Positions 9,709-18,914 of a stretch of DNA of 64,000 nt are shown in pieces. The position numbers and the translations under genes were made by a program. The DNA is taken from positions 496,001 through 560,000 of the forward strand of contig CBDCZR010000022.1 of the NCBI GenBank assembly GCA_965224535.1, given 5' to 3'. The stretch comes from JBCDHN01 sp965224535. Its GTDB lineage: Bacteria; Verrucomicrobiota; Verrucomicrobiia; Verrucomicrobiales; DEV007. A model generated the notes under the pieces. It had not been told where the DNA came from. It made no database searches and was given only the letters and a program-made list of their open reading frames with translations. Position 1 is the first letter of the stretch; each line of letters opens with the position of its first letter.

Positions 9709-11440
9709 GGGTGCAAATCCTCTCATTCCAGTTATTTTTCAGGCAGCGTCGGCGGCTGGCTCGTTCGTATTCGAAAGTTGATCAATTCATCGCGTTGCTT
9801 CTGAGCGATTCCATCGCGAGCCGAACGAAAAAAGCGCTTCCACTCTCCGTTTAGCTCGATGCATCGCAAATGTAATAGCATTTCAGCTCGCTCCCTGATC
9901 CACCGCATTCCCGAACAATCCATCCGCTCTCCTATGACGTAGCGTGCTGCTCCCTCAATCACTCCGCTGGCGATTACCAAATCCTCCTCGAGCAAGCGGC
10001 CATAAGCCATCATTTCTTGCCTCTTTTCCAGATAACCAATAATCTTCTTCGTCTTCTCGCGTTTTGCCTTTGTACCCGGCCCTCTGGCGGCGATCGTTTG
10101 CTGGTGCTGCCGGAGTTTTTTAAGCAATCGTGCAATTTTGCCCTGGTAAAGAGCTTCTCGCTGTTTCTCCACCCACTGGGTCAATTCCTCGCTATTTTCC
10201 GGATAGAAAAGACGTCCAAACTCCCACAGTTTTTCCTCCACGTGACGAATGTCTAATGCATGCGTTGAATTGGGAAAACGCTCAGCAATCCCTTTGTCGA
10301 AACTGAGTTCTCCATCACTTACAATGTGCACGCAATTGCTATTGGGATCAAATCCCCTGCGCTCCACTTCCTTCTTGGCCCAATCCATCATCACCGCTCT
10401 GGGAGCATAGCTGCCCCAGACTCGTTTGTTGAGAGGCCCGTGCAAAAGTCCGTCGTCCCCCCTTCTCAAGGTGTAGACAGCAACCAGAGTAATACTTCGC
10501 CCGTTCTTGCTCTTGTCGCCTTTTTTACGCCGTTTGCGTTTGCCCTTTGTTAGGCGGCATTGTTTGCCTCGGTGGCGTTGGCAGCCACAAGGGCAAGATT
10601 TCTTGGGCTGGCGTGGTCCGCGTCGTTTTTCCAACTCTTCGGCGGTCGCCGTCGGAGTTGCTTTGCCGTCTATTTCGATAACGATGATGTCGCCCTCAGG
10701 ACCTTCGAACGCCGGCGGTTGTTCCATAAAGGGACCGGCATGCCGGCCCAGCCCAAGAACGAGTTCTCCGATGGTTCTTTGAGATGGCGACCAGTTGAGA
10801 AATGCCGAGCAGATAAGCGTGGCGGTCTTTAGACTAACCCGTGTAGCCAGTCTTGTAACAAAACTAACGATAGTTGGGCTAAAACTGTCAGCGAAGAGCT
10901 GTAGATGAATGTCCAATGGATAAAACCCCCGGCCGGTTTTGGTTTCTACATACCTTCTCCAGTAAGCAACTTTGCCAAATCTGGTAACCAGAGTGTGGCG
11001 GCAGGCGGATTTTAGGCGCCCGTCCGGACAATCTCTTAGATAGTCCTCCAGATCAAATGCTTCATGATGAGAGCGCAGAAAGAGCGCGACCAACATACAG
11101 CCAAGGGTGTTGAGCAACACAAACAACTTGTCTTCAAACTCTGCAAATGAGGTCGTTTCGGTGCTACTACAAAATTCTAAGACTTCATCAAACTGGGAGC
11201 GAAGTTTTGTGTGGAGGCTCTTGAGCTCAAATTCTTCTTGAGGAACAAAAGTTGCGAGCGTAGTGTTAGGCTGCTGGGGTAACGTGGGTGGTTTTGGTTC
11301 TGTTAGACTCACCCGCTAATTCTAGCTCGTTATCCCGGCTGCACCTGAAAAAATCCTAACAAAACCGAAATATTCGGCATTTTTAAGCAAAATTTCCGAA
11401 GAAACAGGAGTTTTTGCCTGGAAAATCAGGATTTGCACCC
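9709..11440 (-). mobile_element. ISKra4-family insertion sequence, complete (1,732 bp)
   Basis: Both ends are visible. The left terminal repeat starts GGGTGCAAATCCT at 9709, and the right end, read on the reverse strand from 11440, starts with the same 13 bases. Similarity continues for about ten more bases (19 of 23 match). The flanks are a perfect 9-bp direct repeat, ATTTCAAAA. The single transposase gene is uninterrupted. Clean ends and a perfect duplication point to a recent insertion. Confidence 0.93.
9732..11312 (-). CDS. ISKra4-family transposase
   Basis: This 526-residue transposase fills its IS between the terminal repeats. Features typical of the ISKra4 family are the acidic IEIDGKATPTATAEE segment, a Lys/Arg/Cys-rich stretch (CPCGCQRHRGKQCRLTKGKRKRRKKG) that could bind DNA or zinc, HIVSDGELSFDKGI, and the C-terminal signature with IEGAARYVIGERMD and GMRWIRERAEMLLHLR. 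No stop or shift interrupts it, so it may be active. The start at ATG 11312 leaves about 125 bp to the right IS end, enough for a promoter. It is transcribed against the gene it interrupts. Confidence 0.9.
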   Translation of the reverse strand: MSLTEPKPPTLPQQPNTTLATFVPQEEFELKSLHTKLRSQFDEVLEFCSSTETTSFAEFEDKLFVLLNTLGCMLVALFLRSHHEAFDLEDYLRDCPDGRLKSACRHTLVTRFGKVAYWRRYVETKTGRGFYPLDIHLQLFADSFSPTIVSFVTRLATRVSLKTATLICSAFLNWSPSQRTIGELVLGLGRHAGPFMEQPPAFEGPEGDIIVIEIDGKATPTATAEELEKRRGPRQPKKSCPCGCQRHRGKQCRLTKGKRKRRKKGDKSKNGRSITLVAVYTLRRGDDGLLHGPLNKRVWGSYAPRAVMMDWAKKEVERRGFDPNSNCVHIVSDGELSFDKGIAERFPNSTHALDIRHVEEKLWEFGRLFYPENSEELTQWVEKQREALYQGKIARLLKKLRQHQQTIAARGPGTKAKREKTKKIIGYLEKRQEMMAYGRLLEEDLVIASGVIEGAARYVIGERMDCSGMRWIRERAEMLLHLRCIELNGEWKRFFRSARDGIAQKQRDELINFRIRTSQPPTLPEK

Positions 11441-11449
11441 ATTTCAAAA
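11441..11449 (+). repeat. Target site duplication, right copy (ATTTCAAAA)
   Basis: This matches 9700-9708 base for base. The last A of this copy forms the ATG codon that resumes the lyase-like frame. Confidence 0.93.
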
Positions 11450-14164
11450 TGAGTTCCTTCGTCGAGCGCTGGGATCTGGCCGGCTGGCTGAACGCGGTCG
11501 CGGCCCGCCGTGACTTGCCGCGAATTCCGGAACTCGTCGAGCAAGCGAAGCAGATCGAGCATAACGCCGTTGGCTGGGCCAAAACACACGAGCTGTTGCT
11601 CCGTCCGCTGACTCCAAAAGCTAAGCTGGAAACCATGGCGGCTGCTTCCGCCACGCACAGCCGACCAGTGCTCGCCCTGACGGATCCACAATGGCTTTGC
11701 GATTCGCAGGCGATGGGTCCGTTGCATCCGCGCGATCCTGACACGTTCCCCAGCGTCGAAGCGGCGATCGACGGCGCGGCGGCGTGGTGGCATGACCGGA
11801 TTCACGCGTGGGGCGAGTATGGATTCGTCGATTACTACGCCGGTCCGCATCTGAGTTACCGCGGCGACTACGCGAACACGAAGCGTTATCACTGGGCGAC
11901 CTACGGCTTGCGGCCGGGATTGTGGATGCTCTACGCGCGCAGCGGTGATCGCGGCCTTTTTGAACTGGCGTCGAAGAACAATCAGTCGTTCATGGACAAC
12001 ACGTTCACGCACTGGGACGGCCCCGATAAAACGCGCGGACTTTATCTCGGCTCCAACATCGGCGGCGATGATTTGAGCACGCCCGCGACCTTGCCGCTCT
12101 ACTGGCAGGCGCGGACCACCGGCAACATTTCCAGCTCGACGGACCTGAACCAATTTCTACGCGACTTCTACCTGACCGGCAACCGGCGGGCGCGCGACGT
12201 GGTCGAGCAGTATGCCCGAGCAGTTAAGCAAAGGTGGTCGCCGAAGGAGATGCAAAGTTCGTGGCGAGCCTTGATGGACTACCGCTGCTTGGCGCAATGT
12301 TATGCGCTTGATTGGGATCCAGAGCTGCGCGCAATGGCCGAGGCGACGCTCGAAATCTTCAGCGATGACGAAAGCGCTGTCGGCCTGACCAAGGAACGGC
12401 CTTACCGTTCGTCGACTTACAAAACGCAGGCTGATTTCGGCGCGTTAGCCGACGGCTGGGAGATTCTCGGGACGCCGCGTTCCCGCGATGTTCTGCTGAA
12501 GGTCGCGCGATATCAGGCTCCGCTGCAATTCGGATCATCTCCGTTAGGCTACAACAGCCCCGCTGGTCGCGTTGGGCATGTCCTTCATAATGAGACTGGC
12601 GACGCGTCGATCGCCGAAGCGATGGCCCTGCAACTGCGTTGGCTCGGGGCGAGTTGGGATCGCGAGAAAGCTGCGTTTCGCACCGAGCCAAACGCCGCTG
12701 GGATGTTGTTTCTGGCTCAAGGCGCGCCGTAAGCGCAGGACGTCGTTCGTCGTGTCGGCGGCTGGGATGAACCGGCGGCGTCATGGGCAGGCGTAGAGAG
12801 TTTTGGTGGTTCGGTTAGTTTCGTCATTCGCAAGCCGGATCAAGCCGCGCTAACGCTTTGGCTACGCAGTCCACGCGGCGGCGAGCCGGGAGGCGCGGGC
12901 GGCCGAGTGTCGGTAAGGGCGTTAGACGCGCCGAATGCGTGGGGGCTGGATTTGAACCGCGTCGATTCCGACAGCAATCTCAATTCGCGGATCGAGCTGT
13001 CGAAAGACGCGCCGGAAGCGGCTTACGAGATCGAAACTTCTGGCGACAACCAGCAGCTGCTGAGGGCGAATGCGCGTGTCCCGCTCGTTCTTCACGCGCC
13101 CGGCTACTGGCAACCCGCCCCGCCGCAAGATCCGGCATTGCGCTGGTATTTCCGCGTTCCGGAAGATGCCGAAGGAGCCGCGATTTTCTGCGAAGCCGCG
13201 ACGCGATTGTTCGATCCAACTGGAAAACCTTTCCCGGACGCAACGCCGCAACGTGGCTGGATCATCCTTCCCAACGAGCTCGCCGGTTTGTGGAGTTTCG
13301 AGCAAGCGGAACGCGGACTCATGCGCGTTCGCAACCTGCCGCCCTTCTTCGCCCAGCGCGATCCGGCTTTCTATTTCGAACCGCCGATCGACTGGGCGCG
13401 CGAATCCGCGGCCGAATTCACGCGGCCCGATCCGGCTGAGGTCTACGTGGCAGGCGCGCTCACGACCGATGGTAATCAGGCGCTGCAAGTGACGCCCAAT
13501 CGGAAGCTCATCATCGAGGGTAGCGACGCCTTGCCGTTCGAGCAGGGCACGATCGAATTCTGGTTCCGCCCTAACTTTCACACCTTGGAGCTGACAAAAG
13601 GCGGCGGACTGATCACGCTCGACACGGTCGAGCGCGAGCCGTGGACTCTGAGCGTCAAGCATGACCAAGGCGATCAGTGGTATCACCGCCGGACGCTACT
13701 CGGCATCTTCGCGACTGACGGCGCCTCGAAGTCTCGCAAGACTCGTTGCTACCGCCAAACGCTGTTCGAAAGCGGCCGCTGGCATCACGTCGCGTGGACG
13801 TGGAAAGCACGCAAGGACATCGCAGTGCGCAGCGGCAGCAGTGTCATGAAAATCGCCGAGGAGCACGGCGTGTTGACGCAACGGATTTACATCGACGGCA
13901 ATGCCGGCAAGACCATGGCGGAGGACATCGCGGGCAATCTTCCGCTCTTCGCGCCAACCCGATTCCGAACCTCCAACGCGTTCGACGGCGCGATTGATGA
14001 GTTGCGAATTTCAAACGTGATGCGTTACCACGAAGACTTCGAACCGCCGGCTCGCAAGCGCGCCTTTGCAGCTGACAATCACACGCTGGCGCTATTTCAT
14101 TTTGAAGGAGACTTGAAATCCGATGGCGACAGAGACGTAGCTGCTAAACTAGATTAACCACATC

Positions 14165-15943
14165 ATGATTTTGAAGAAAACATGCCTGATTTTCGCGGCT
14201 CTGATTCCGATGATTTGTCAGGGTGAAGAAACGCTCTACAACGGAATCGAACTCCCCGACGAATGGCCGCCACGAATCGGTGGACATCAAGGCGAGGAAA
14301 TCCTGAAGGCGTGGACCAAACCGGGCGACCCGCCATCGCCGCCGTATTTGGATAACCCGCCAGCTGTGATTCCGATCGACGTCGGCCGGCAGCTGCTGGT
14401 CGACGATTTTCTGATCGAACGCACCACGCTGGAGCGCGTTTGGCATAAGCCGGTCAAGTTTGAAGGCAACCCAGTTCTCAAGCCGGAAAAGCCGTGGGAA
14501 CAGTGCAAGGGCCTCACGCCGATGGCCGCGCCCTTCAGCGACGGGTGTTTTTACGATCCGGTGACGAAGCGATTCATGCTCTGGTATTCGGCCGGTTGGT
14601 ATGATTCAACCGCGCTGGCGGTGAGCGAAGACGGCGTGAACTGGACGCGGCCGGAGTTCGGCATTTTTGATGATGGGAGCAATCTAATCCTGCTGAAGGA
14701 TCATCCGCTCTGGCGACGCGACACGGTTTCGATCTGGCTCGATCACCACGCGACCAATCCGGCCAAGCGCTTCAAGGCGACGATGTTCTGCCGCACGGGC
14801 GAGATCGACACGAAGGTGGACAGCTACAATCCGGGGCAGCTGCTGTTGGCCTCGCCGGATGGGATTCATTGGTCGATTAAGGCGCAGACGAAGAACAGCA
14901 AGGATAATACGACGATGTTCTATAACCCGTTTCGTAAGAAGTGGGTCTTGAGTCATCGGATTCACATCAAGCACGACAACGGCCGATACGAACGCGCGAG
15001 AGCTTACTGGGAAACGGACGATCTCTATTCAGCAGCTGCCGAAGACGCCTACGAAAAACAGCCGCCCGTTTTCTGGTCCTGCACCGATGCGCTCGATCTC
15101 GCGGGGCATCGTGAATCGCTGAAAGCTGCGGGCGACAACCGGCCGGATATCGAACTCGGCAATTCCAACCTGCCGCATGTCTACAAAATCGACGCTACGC
15201 CGTATGAAAGTGTCATGTTAGGCCTTTTTGAGATGCTGACCGGCGATCCGAACGAAATCTGCGCCGCCGAAGGCCGCCCGAAAGACACCGATCTCCAAAT
15301 CGCCTTCAGCCGCGACGGGTTTCACTGGAGTCGCCATCGCGAAACGTTCATCGGCGGCACGCGAAAACCGGAAAGCTGGGAACGCAGCTACATTTCGTCC
15401 GCTGGCGGATGTTGCCTCGTCGTTGGAGACGAACTCTGGTTTTACTACGGCGCGTTCAATGGCGATCCGACGAATACGCGCGAGTATTATGTTTGGGGTG
15501 GCCTCTACGCGCACGGCGCGACGGGGCTGGCGAAGCTTCGCCGCGACGGTTTTGCGTCGATGGATGCGGATGCCGAGGGCGGCGTGTTGACAACGCGCCC
15601 TGTGAAGTTCAGCGGCAAGCATCTCTTCGTGAATCTGGCAGCTGCTGACGGCGAGCTGCGTGTCGAGGCGCTCGACGAAGCCGGCAAGGTGATCGCGCCG
15701 TTCACAAAAGAGAACTGCAAGCCGTTGGGCGTCGACGCGGTGACACAGATGGTGAGCTGGAAGGACGCCGATATTTCCAGACTCTCAGGGAAACCAGTTC
15801 GATTTCGATTCCATCTTCAGAACGGCTCACTCTATTCATTCTGGGTCAGTCAGGATGAATCTGGCGCCAGCAAAGGCTACGTCGCGGCTGGCGGGCCCGG
15901 ATTCGACGGTGCAACGGACAACGTTGGAATCTCAGCCCCATGA
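14165..15943 (+). CDS. Secreted beta-propeller glycosidase-like protein
   Basis: A signal peptide (MILKKTCLIFAALIPMICQG) precedes a roughly 570-residue protein with features of five-bladed propeller glycosidases (GH32/43/68 superfamily): VGRQLLVDDFLIERTTLERVWHKP, the strand FYDPVTKRFMLWYSAG, LAVSEDGVNWTRP and IAFSRDGFHWSRHRE. Such proteins are frequent in PVC polysaccharide loci but the substrate cannot be read from the sequence. It is 8 bp after the lyase pseudogene, and its stop overlaps the next start in ATGA at 15940, so the downstream gene is translationally coupled. The C-terminal part after the propeller resembles an accessory beta-sandwich. Family placement is moderate, function tentative. 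Confidence 0.7.
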   Translation: MILKKTCLIFAALIPMICQGEETLYNGIELPDEWPPRIGGHQGEEILKAWTKPGDPPSPPYLDNPPAVIPIDVGRQLLVDDFLIERTTLERVWHKPVKFEGNPVLKPEKPWEQCKGLTPMAAPFSDGCFYDPVTKRFMLWYSAGWYDSTALAVSEDGVNWTRPEFGIFDDGSNLILLKDHPLWRRDTVSIWLDHHATNPAKRFKATMFCRTGEIDTKVDSYNPGQLLLASPDGIHWSIKAQTKNSKDNTTMFYNPFRKKWVLSHRIHIKHDNGRYERARAYWETDDLYSAAAEDAYEKQPPVFWSCTDALDLAGHRESLKAAGDNRPDIELGNSNLPHVYKIDATPYESVMLGLFEMLTGDPNEICAAEGRPKDTDLQIAFSRDGFHWSRHRETFIGGTRKPESWERSYISSAGGCCLVVGDELWFYYGAFNGDPTNTREYYVWGGLYAHGATGLAKLRRDGFASMDADAEGGVLTTRPVKFSGKHLFVNLAAADGELRVEALDEAGKVIAPFTKENCKPLGVDAVTQMVSWKDADISRLSGKPVRFRFHLQNGSLYSFWVSQDESGASKGYVAAGGPGFDGATDNVGISAP

Positions 15944-17643
15944 AAATCTTCAACTCAGAATTCAAAGTCGTCGCTATGGCAATGGCTGGGCTTTTCGCCG
16001 CCAGTTATTCAAGCGTATCCATTGCCTGCACCACGATCCTTGTAGGCAAAAATGCCAGCGCGGATGGCTCCGTTCTCATGGCGACGTCCTGCGATGGCGA
16101 CGTCATGGGTTTGGTCAAAGTCGTTCCCGCGCAGACATTTCGGCCGGGTCAGATGCATCCGCTTTTCTACGATTTCCCGGCGCGGTCGACGTGGCCGGAA
16201 CAGGTCGAATTGGCGAAGCGCGGTTACACGCAAGTCGGTGAAATCGAGGTCGAAAAAACCTACCGCTGCGTTCTCGCCGCCGGGCATTTGGCCGACAGCG
16301 TGACTGGCGGGATCAACGAGCACGGGGTCAGCATGGGGATCGAGTGGATGGGGATGAAGCCGGATTTGGTGAGCAAGCGTGGCAGGATGAGCACGTGCAG
16401 CAATCACTGGACAAGTTCATTGATCAGCCAAGGCTTGATGCGCGCGAAGACAGCGCGCGAGGCGATCGAGTTGATGGGCGCGTTGGTCGAGGAATTCGGG
16501 TTCACCTATTACTGGGCGCCGGCGGCGGGGTCGGCGATTCCGGTGGTAGACAAGAACGAGGCGTGGATCATGGAGATCTTCGGGCCGGGCGCGGATTGGA
16601 CGCCGGATAGCGGGAAGCCGGGCGCAGTCTGGTGCGCGCAACGGGTTCCGGACGGCGAGGTGACCTGCAACGCGAATCGTAGTCGAATTGGGAAGGTCGA
16701 TCTGGATGGCACGCGGAATTTTCTGGGTTCGCCTAACATTCACACCCTTGCCGAGGAGTTGGGATTGTGGAAGGCGGGGACGCCGTTTGTCTGGCATGAC
16801 GTTTATGGTGTGACGGGGACGCGCGGGAATTCGTTGCGTGAGTGGGCGGCGTTGAATCTGGTGGCGCCGTCGTTGGGGTTGGAGGCGACGGGTGATCCGG
16901 CGAAGGATCGGTATCCGTTTTCGGTGAAGCCGGATGAAGGCGTCGATGTCGCGAAATTGGCCGCGATCATGCGCGATACCTACGAAGGGACGAGTTTTGA
17001 CGTTACGCAGTGCGAGGAATTCCAGACGGCTGACGGCAAGACGAATCCGGTCGCGCGCGCGGTTGGCGATGGACAGCTTTTTGATTTGATCGACGTGAAG
17101 CCGGAGCGCTGCATTGCGTCTGAGACGAGTGGTTATGTCTATATCTCGCAGATCCGCGATTGGCTGCCGGATCCGATCGCGGGTTGCATGTGGTTCGCGT
17201 TAGGGCCGAGCTACACCAGTTGTTTCGCGCCGATCTATTCCGGCGTAACCGAGATTCCGCCGTCGTGGAGCCGTAGTCCGGATTTCACGCGGATCGACCG
17301 GACGCAGGCGCAGTGGAAGTTTCAACTCGTCGAGGATTTGGCGGGGTTGCGGTTTCAAGAGGCGATTCAAGACGTGCGCGGTGTCTACGAACCGGCGGAA
17401 GCGCAGTTTCTCGCCGTGCAATCTGAGGTCGAGACGCGGGCCGAAGAGGTCTTCCGCGAAAAGGGCGCGGAAGCCGCGGAAGAATTCGTGACCGAGTATT
17501 CCAAGCAGTGCATGACGAATGTCGACACGGCCTATGGCGAACTCCTCGATCATTTGATGTTCAAGTATTTGTACAGTTACTCCTCAGCCGCGCCCCAGCA
17601 GCTGCCGAAGATTGAAGCTCCAATGATTCCCGACGCGCCATGA
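15940..17643 (+). CDS. C69-family dipeptidase (Ntn hydrolase), secreted
   Basis: This is a peptidase of family C69 (PepD/dipeptidase A type), which cleaves dipeptides using an N-terminal Cys nucleophile. The leader ends VSIA and the next residue is Cys30 in CTTILVGKNASADGS, so signal cleavage would itself expose the catalytic Cys, as expected for this fold. Other family features are TGGINEHGVSMGIEW and the C-terminal region ending at residue 567. ATGA overlaps at both ends (15940 with the upstream gene, 17640 with the downstream gene) show a tightly coupled operon with the glycosidase-like and oxidoreductase genes. A peptidase in a polysaccharide cluster may process glycopeptide substrates; that is inference. 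Confidence 0.85.
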   Translation: MKIFNSEFKVVAMAMAGLFAASYSSVSIACTTILVGKNASADGSVLMATSCDGDVMGLVKVVPAQTFRPGQMHPLFYDFPARSTWPEQVELAKRGYTQVGEIEVEKTYRCVLAAGHLADSVTGGINEHGVSMGIEWMGMKPDLVSKRGRMSTCSNHWTSSLISQGLMRAKTAREAIELMGALVEEFGFTYYWAPAAGSAIPVVDKNEAWIMEIFGPGADWTPDSGKPGAVWCAQRVPDGEVTCNANRSRIGKVDLDGTRNFLGSPNIHTLAEELGLWKAGTPFVWHDVYGVTGTRGNSLREWAALNLVAPSLGLEATGDPAKDRYPFSVKPDEGVDVAKLAAIMRDTYEGTSFDVTQCEEFQTADGKTNPVARAVGDGQLFDLIDVKPERCIASETSGYVYISQIRDWLPDPIAGCMWFALGPSYTSCFAPIYSGVTEIPPSWSRSPDFTRIDRTQAQWKFQLVEDLAGLRFQEAIQDVRGVYEPAEAQFLAVQSEVETRAEEVFREKGAEAAEEFVTEYSKQCMTNVDTAYGELLDHLMFKYLYSYSSAAPQQLPKIEAPMIPDAP

Positions 17644-18904
17644 TCCTGACACGACGCAAATTCGCGGCCACCAGCCTGCTCGCCGCATCAGCAGCTGCTG
17701 GGTGGACGTCGCCGAACGAGAAGCTCAATCTGGCCTTCATCGGCGCCGGCGGGCGAGGCGCGACCAACCTCAAGGAGTTCACCGAAGACAACATCGTTGC
17801 GTTCTGCGATGTCGACGATCGGCGTGCTGCCCCGACTTATCAAAACCGCCCTGACGTCCCCAGATTCCGCGATTTCCGCCAGATGCTCGACAAGCTCGAC
17901 GCGCAGATCGACGCCGTGGTCATCAGCGCGCCGAATCACATCCACGCGCCGTCAAGCGAGTGGGCGATGCGGATGGGCAAACACGTCTACTGTGAAAAAC
18001 CGCTGACGCATTCGGTTGGCGAAGCTCGTGATCTGGCTCAGCTCGCAAAGCAGACCGGCGTGGCCACGCAGATGGGAATCCAGATTCACGCGAGCGACAA
18101 TTTCCGCCGCATTGTCGAGCTGATTCAGGCGGGCGTGATCGGCAAGGTCAAATCGGTTCACCTGCGTTTGCCGCAACGACGAGGCGCAGGCGATCGGCCC
18201 ACCGAAAAGCCTTCGATTCCAGCTGAGCTGAATTGGGATCTCTTCGTCGGCCCCGCGCCGATGCGGCCTTACCATCCGACCTACGTCCCGCATGGCTGGC
18301 ATTATTGGTGGGACTTCGGCGGCGGCCAGCTTGCGAACATGGGTTGTCACTATCTCGACCTCGTTTTCTGGGCTCTGAAGCTGCGCGCTCCAAAGACGAT
18401 CGAAGCATTCGGCCCTGAACCGCATCCCGAAAGCACGCCCATGGATCAGTCGGTTCGATGGACGTTCGAACGCGAAAATGAAGAACCGCTCGAAGTGACT
18501 TGGGACCACGGAAATCCCCAGACCGCGTTTTGGAACGAGCACGAGTTTCCCGCATGGGCGTGGGGCGTGTTGTCGGTTCGGAGGGGATGGTGTTAGTCAA
18601 CTACGACCAACACGCGCTCTGGCCGGAAGACAAATTCGACGACCCAGCAGCTGCTGCGACCGATCCATGGATTCCCAGTTCGAACGGGCACCACAAAGAG
18701 TGGCTTGAAGCCTGTAAACACGGTAGCGAACCGAGCTGCAATTTCGACTACGCCGGCGCGCTGACGGAATGCGTGCTGCTCGGAAGCGTGGCGTTTCGCG
18801 CGAAAGGGAATCTGCACTGGAAGCCCGAAGAAATGTTCATCCCGAATGCGCCTGAAGCTGAAGCTTACCTTCGACGCGAATACCGCCAAGGCTGGAAGCA
18901 CTAA
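17640..18904 (+). pseudogene. Gfo/Idh/MocA oxidoreductase with Tat leader, frameshifted
   Basis: This is an NAD(P)-dependent sugar dehydrogenase-like protein. It starts with a twin-arginine leader (LTRRKFAATSLLAASAAAG), then the Rossmann motif FIGAGGRGATN, VISAPNHIHAP and the catalytic-lysine motif CEKPLTHS. The frame breaks at about 18570: the first frame ends WGVLSVRRGWC, while VGSEGMVLVNYDQHALWP continues one base off to a normal C-terminus at 18904 (YRREYRQGWKH-like). One missing T in the GTGTTG run would restore the usual GVLFVG-type sequence. It is the third gene of the ATGA-coupled operon. Full length would be about 420 residues. Either a recent pseudogene or an indel error. Confidence 0.85.
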
Positions 18905-18914
18905 TTCAATTCCG

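Larger units (their letters stand above)
8109..14157 (+). pseudogene. PcRGLX/YetA-like polysaccharide lyase with LamG, broken by IS and nonsense codon
   Basis: Removing the IS (9709-11440) and one copy of the target duplication rejoins one frame: DFK continues directly into MSSFVERWDL. The protein would be about 1,435 residues. A signal peptide (LLLAAAIVFLAPISPAQ) is followed by an exo-rhamnogalacturonan-lyase-like beta domain, a catalytic-like helical region (GWAKTHELLLRPL, HWATYGLRPGLWMLY) and a C-terminal LamG domain (FEQGTIEFWFRPNF, RWHHVAWTW, IDELRISNVMRYHED). A second lesion, TAA at 12730-12732, interrupts the same frame; coding resumes at once with AQDVVRRVGGWDEP. Residues 260-283 are encoded by an in-frame DNA palindrome. 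Lyase function is inferred from family resemblance. Confidence 0.82.
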
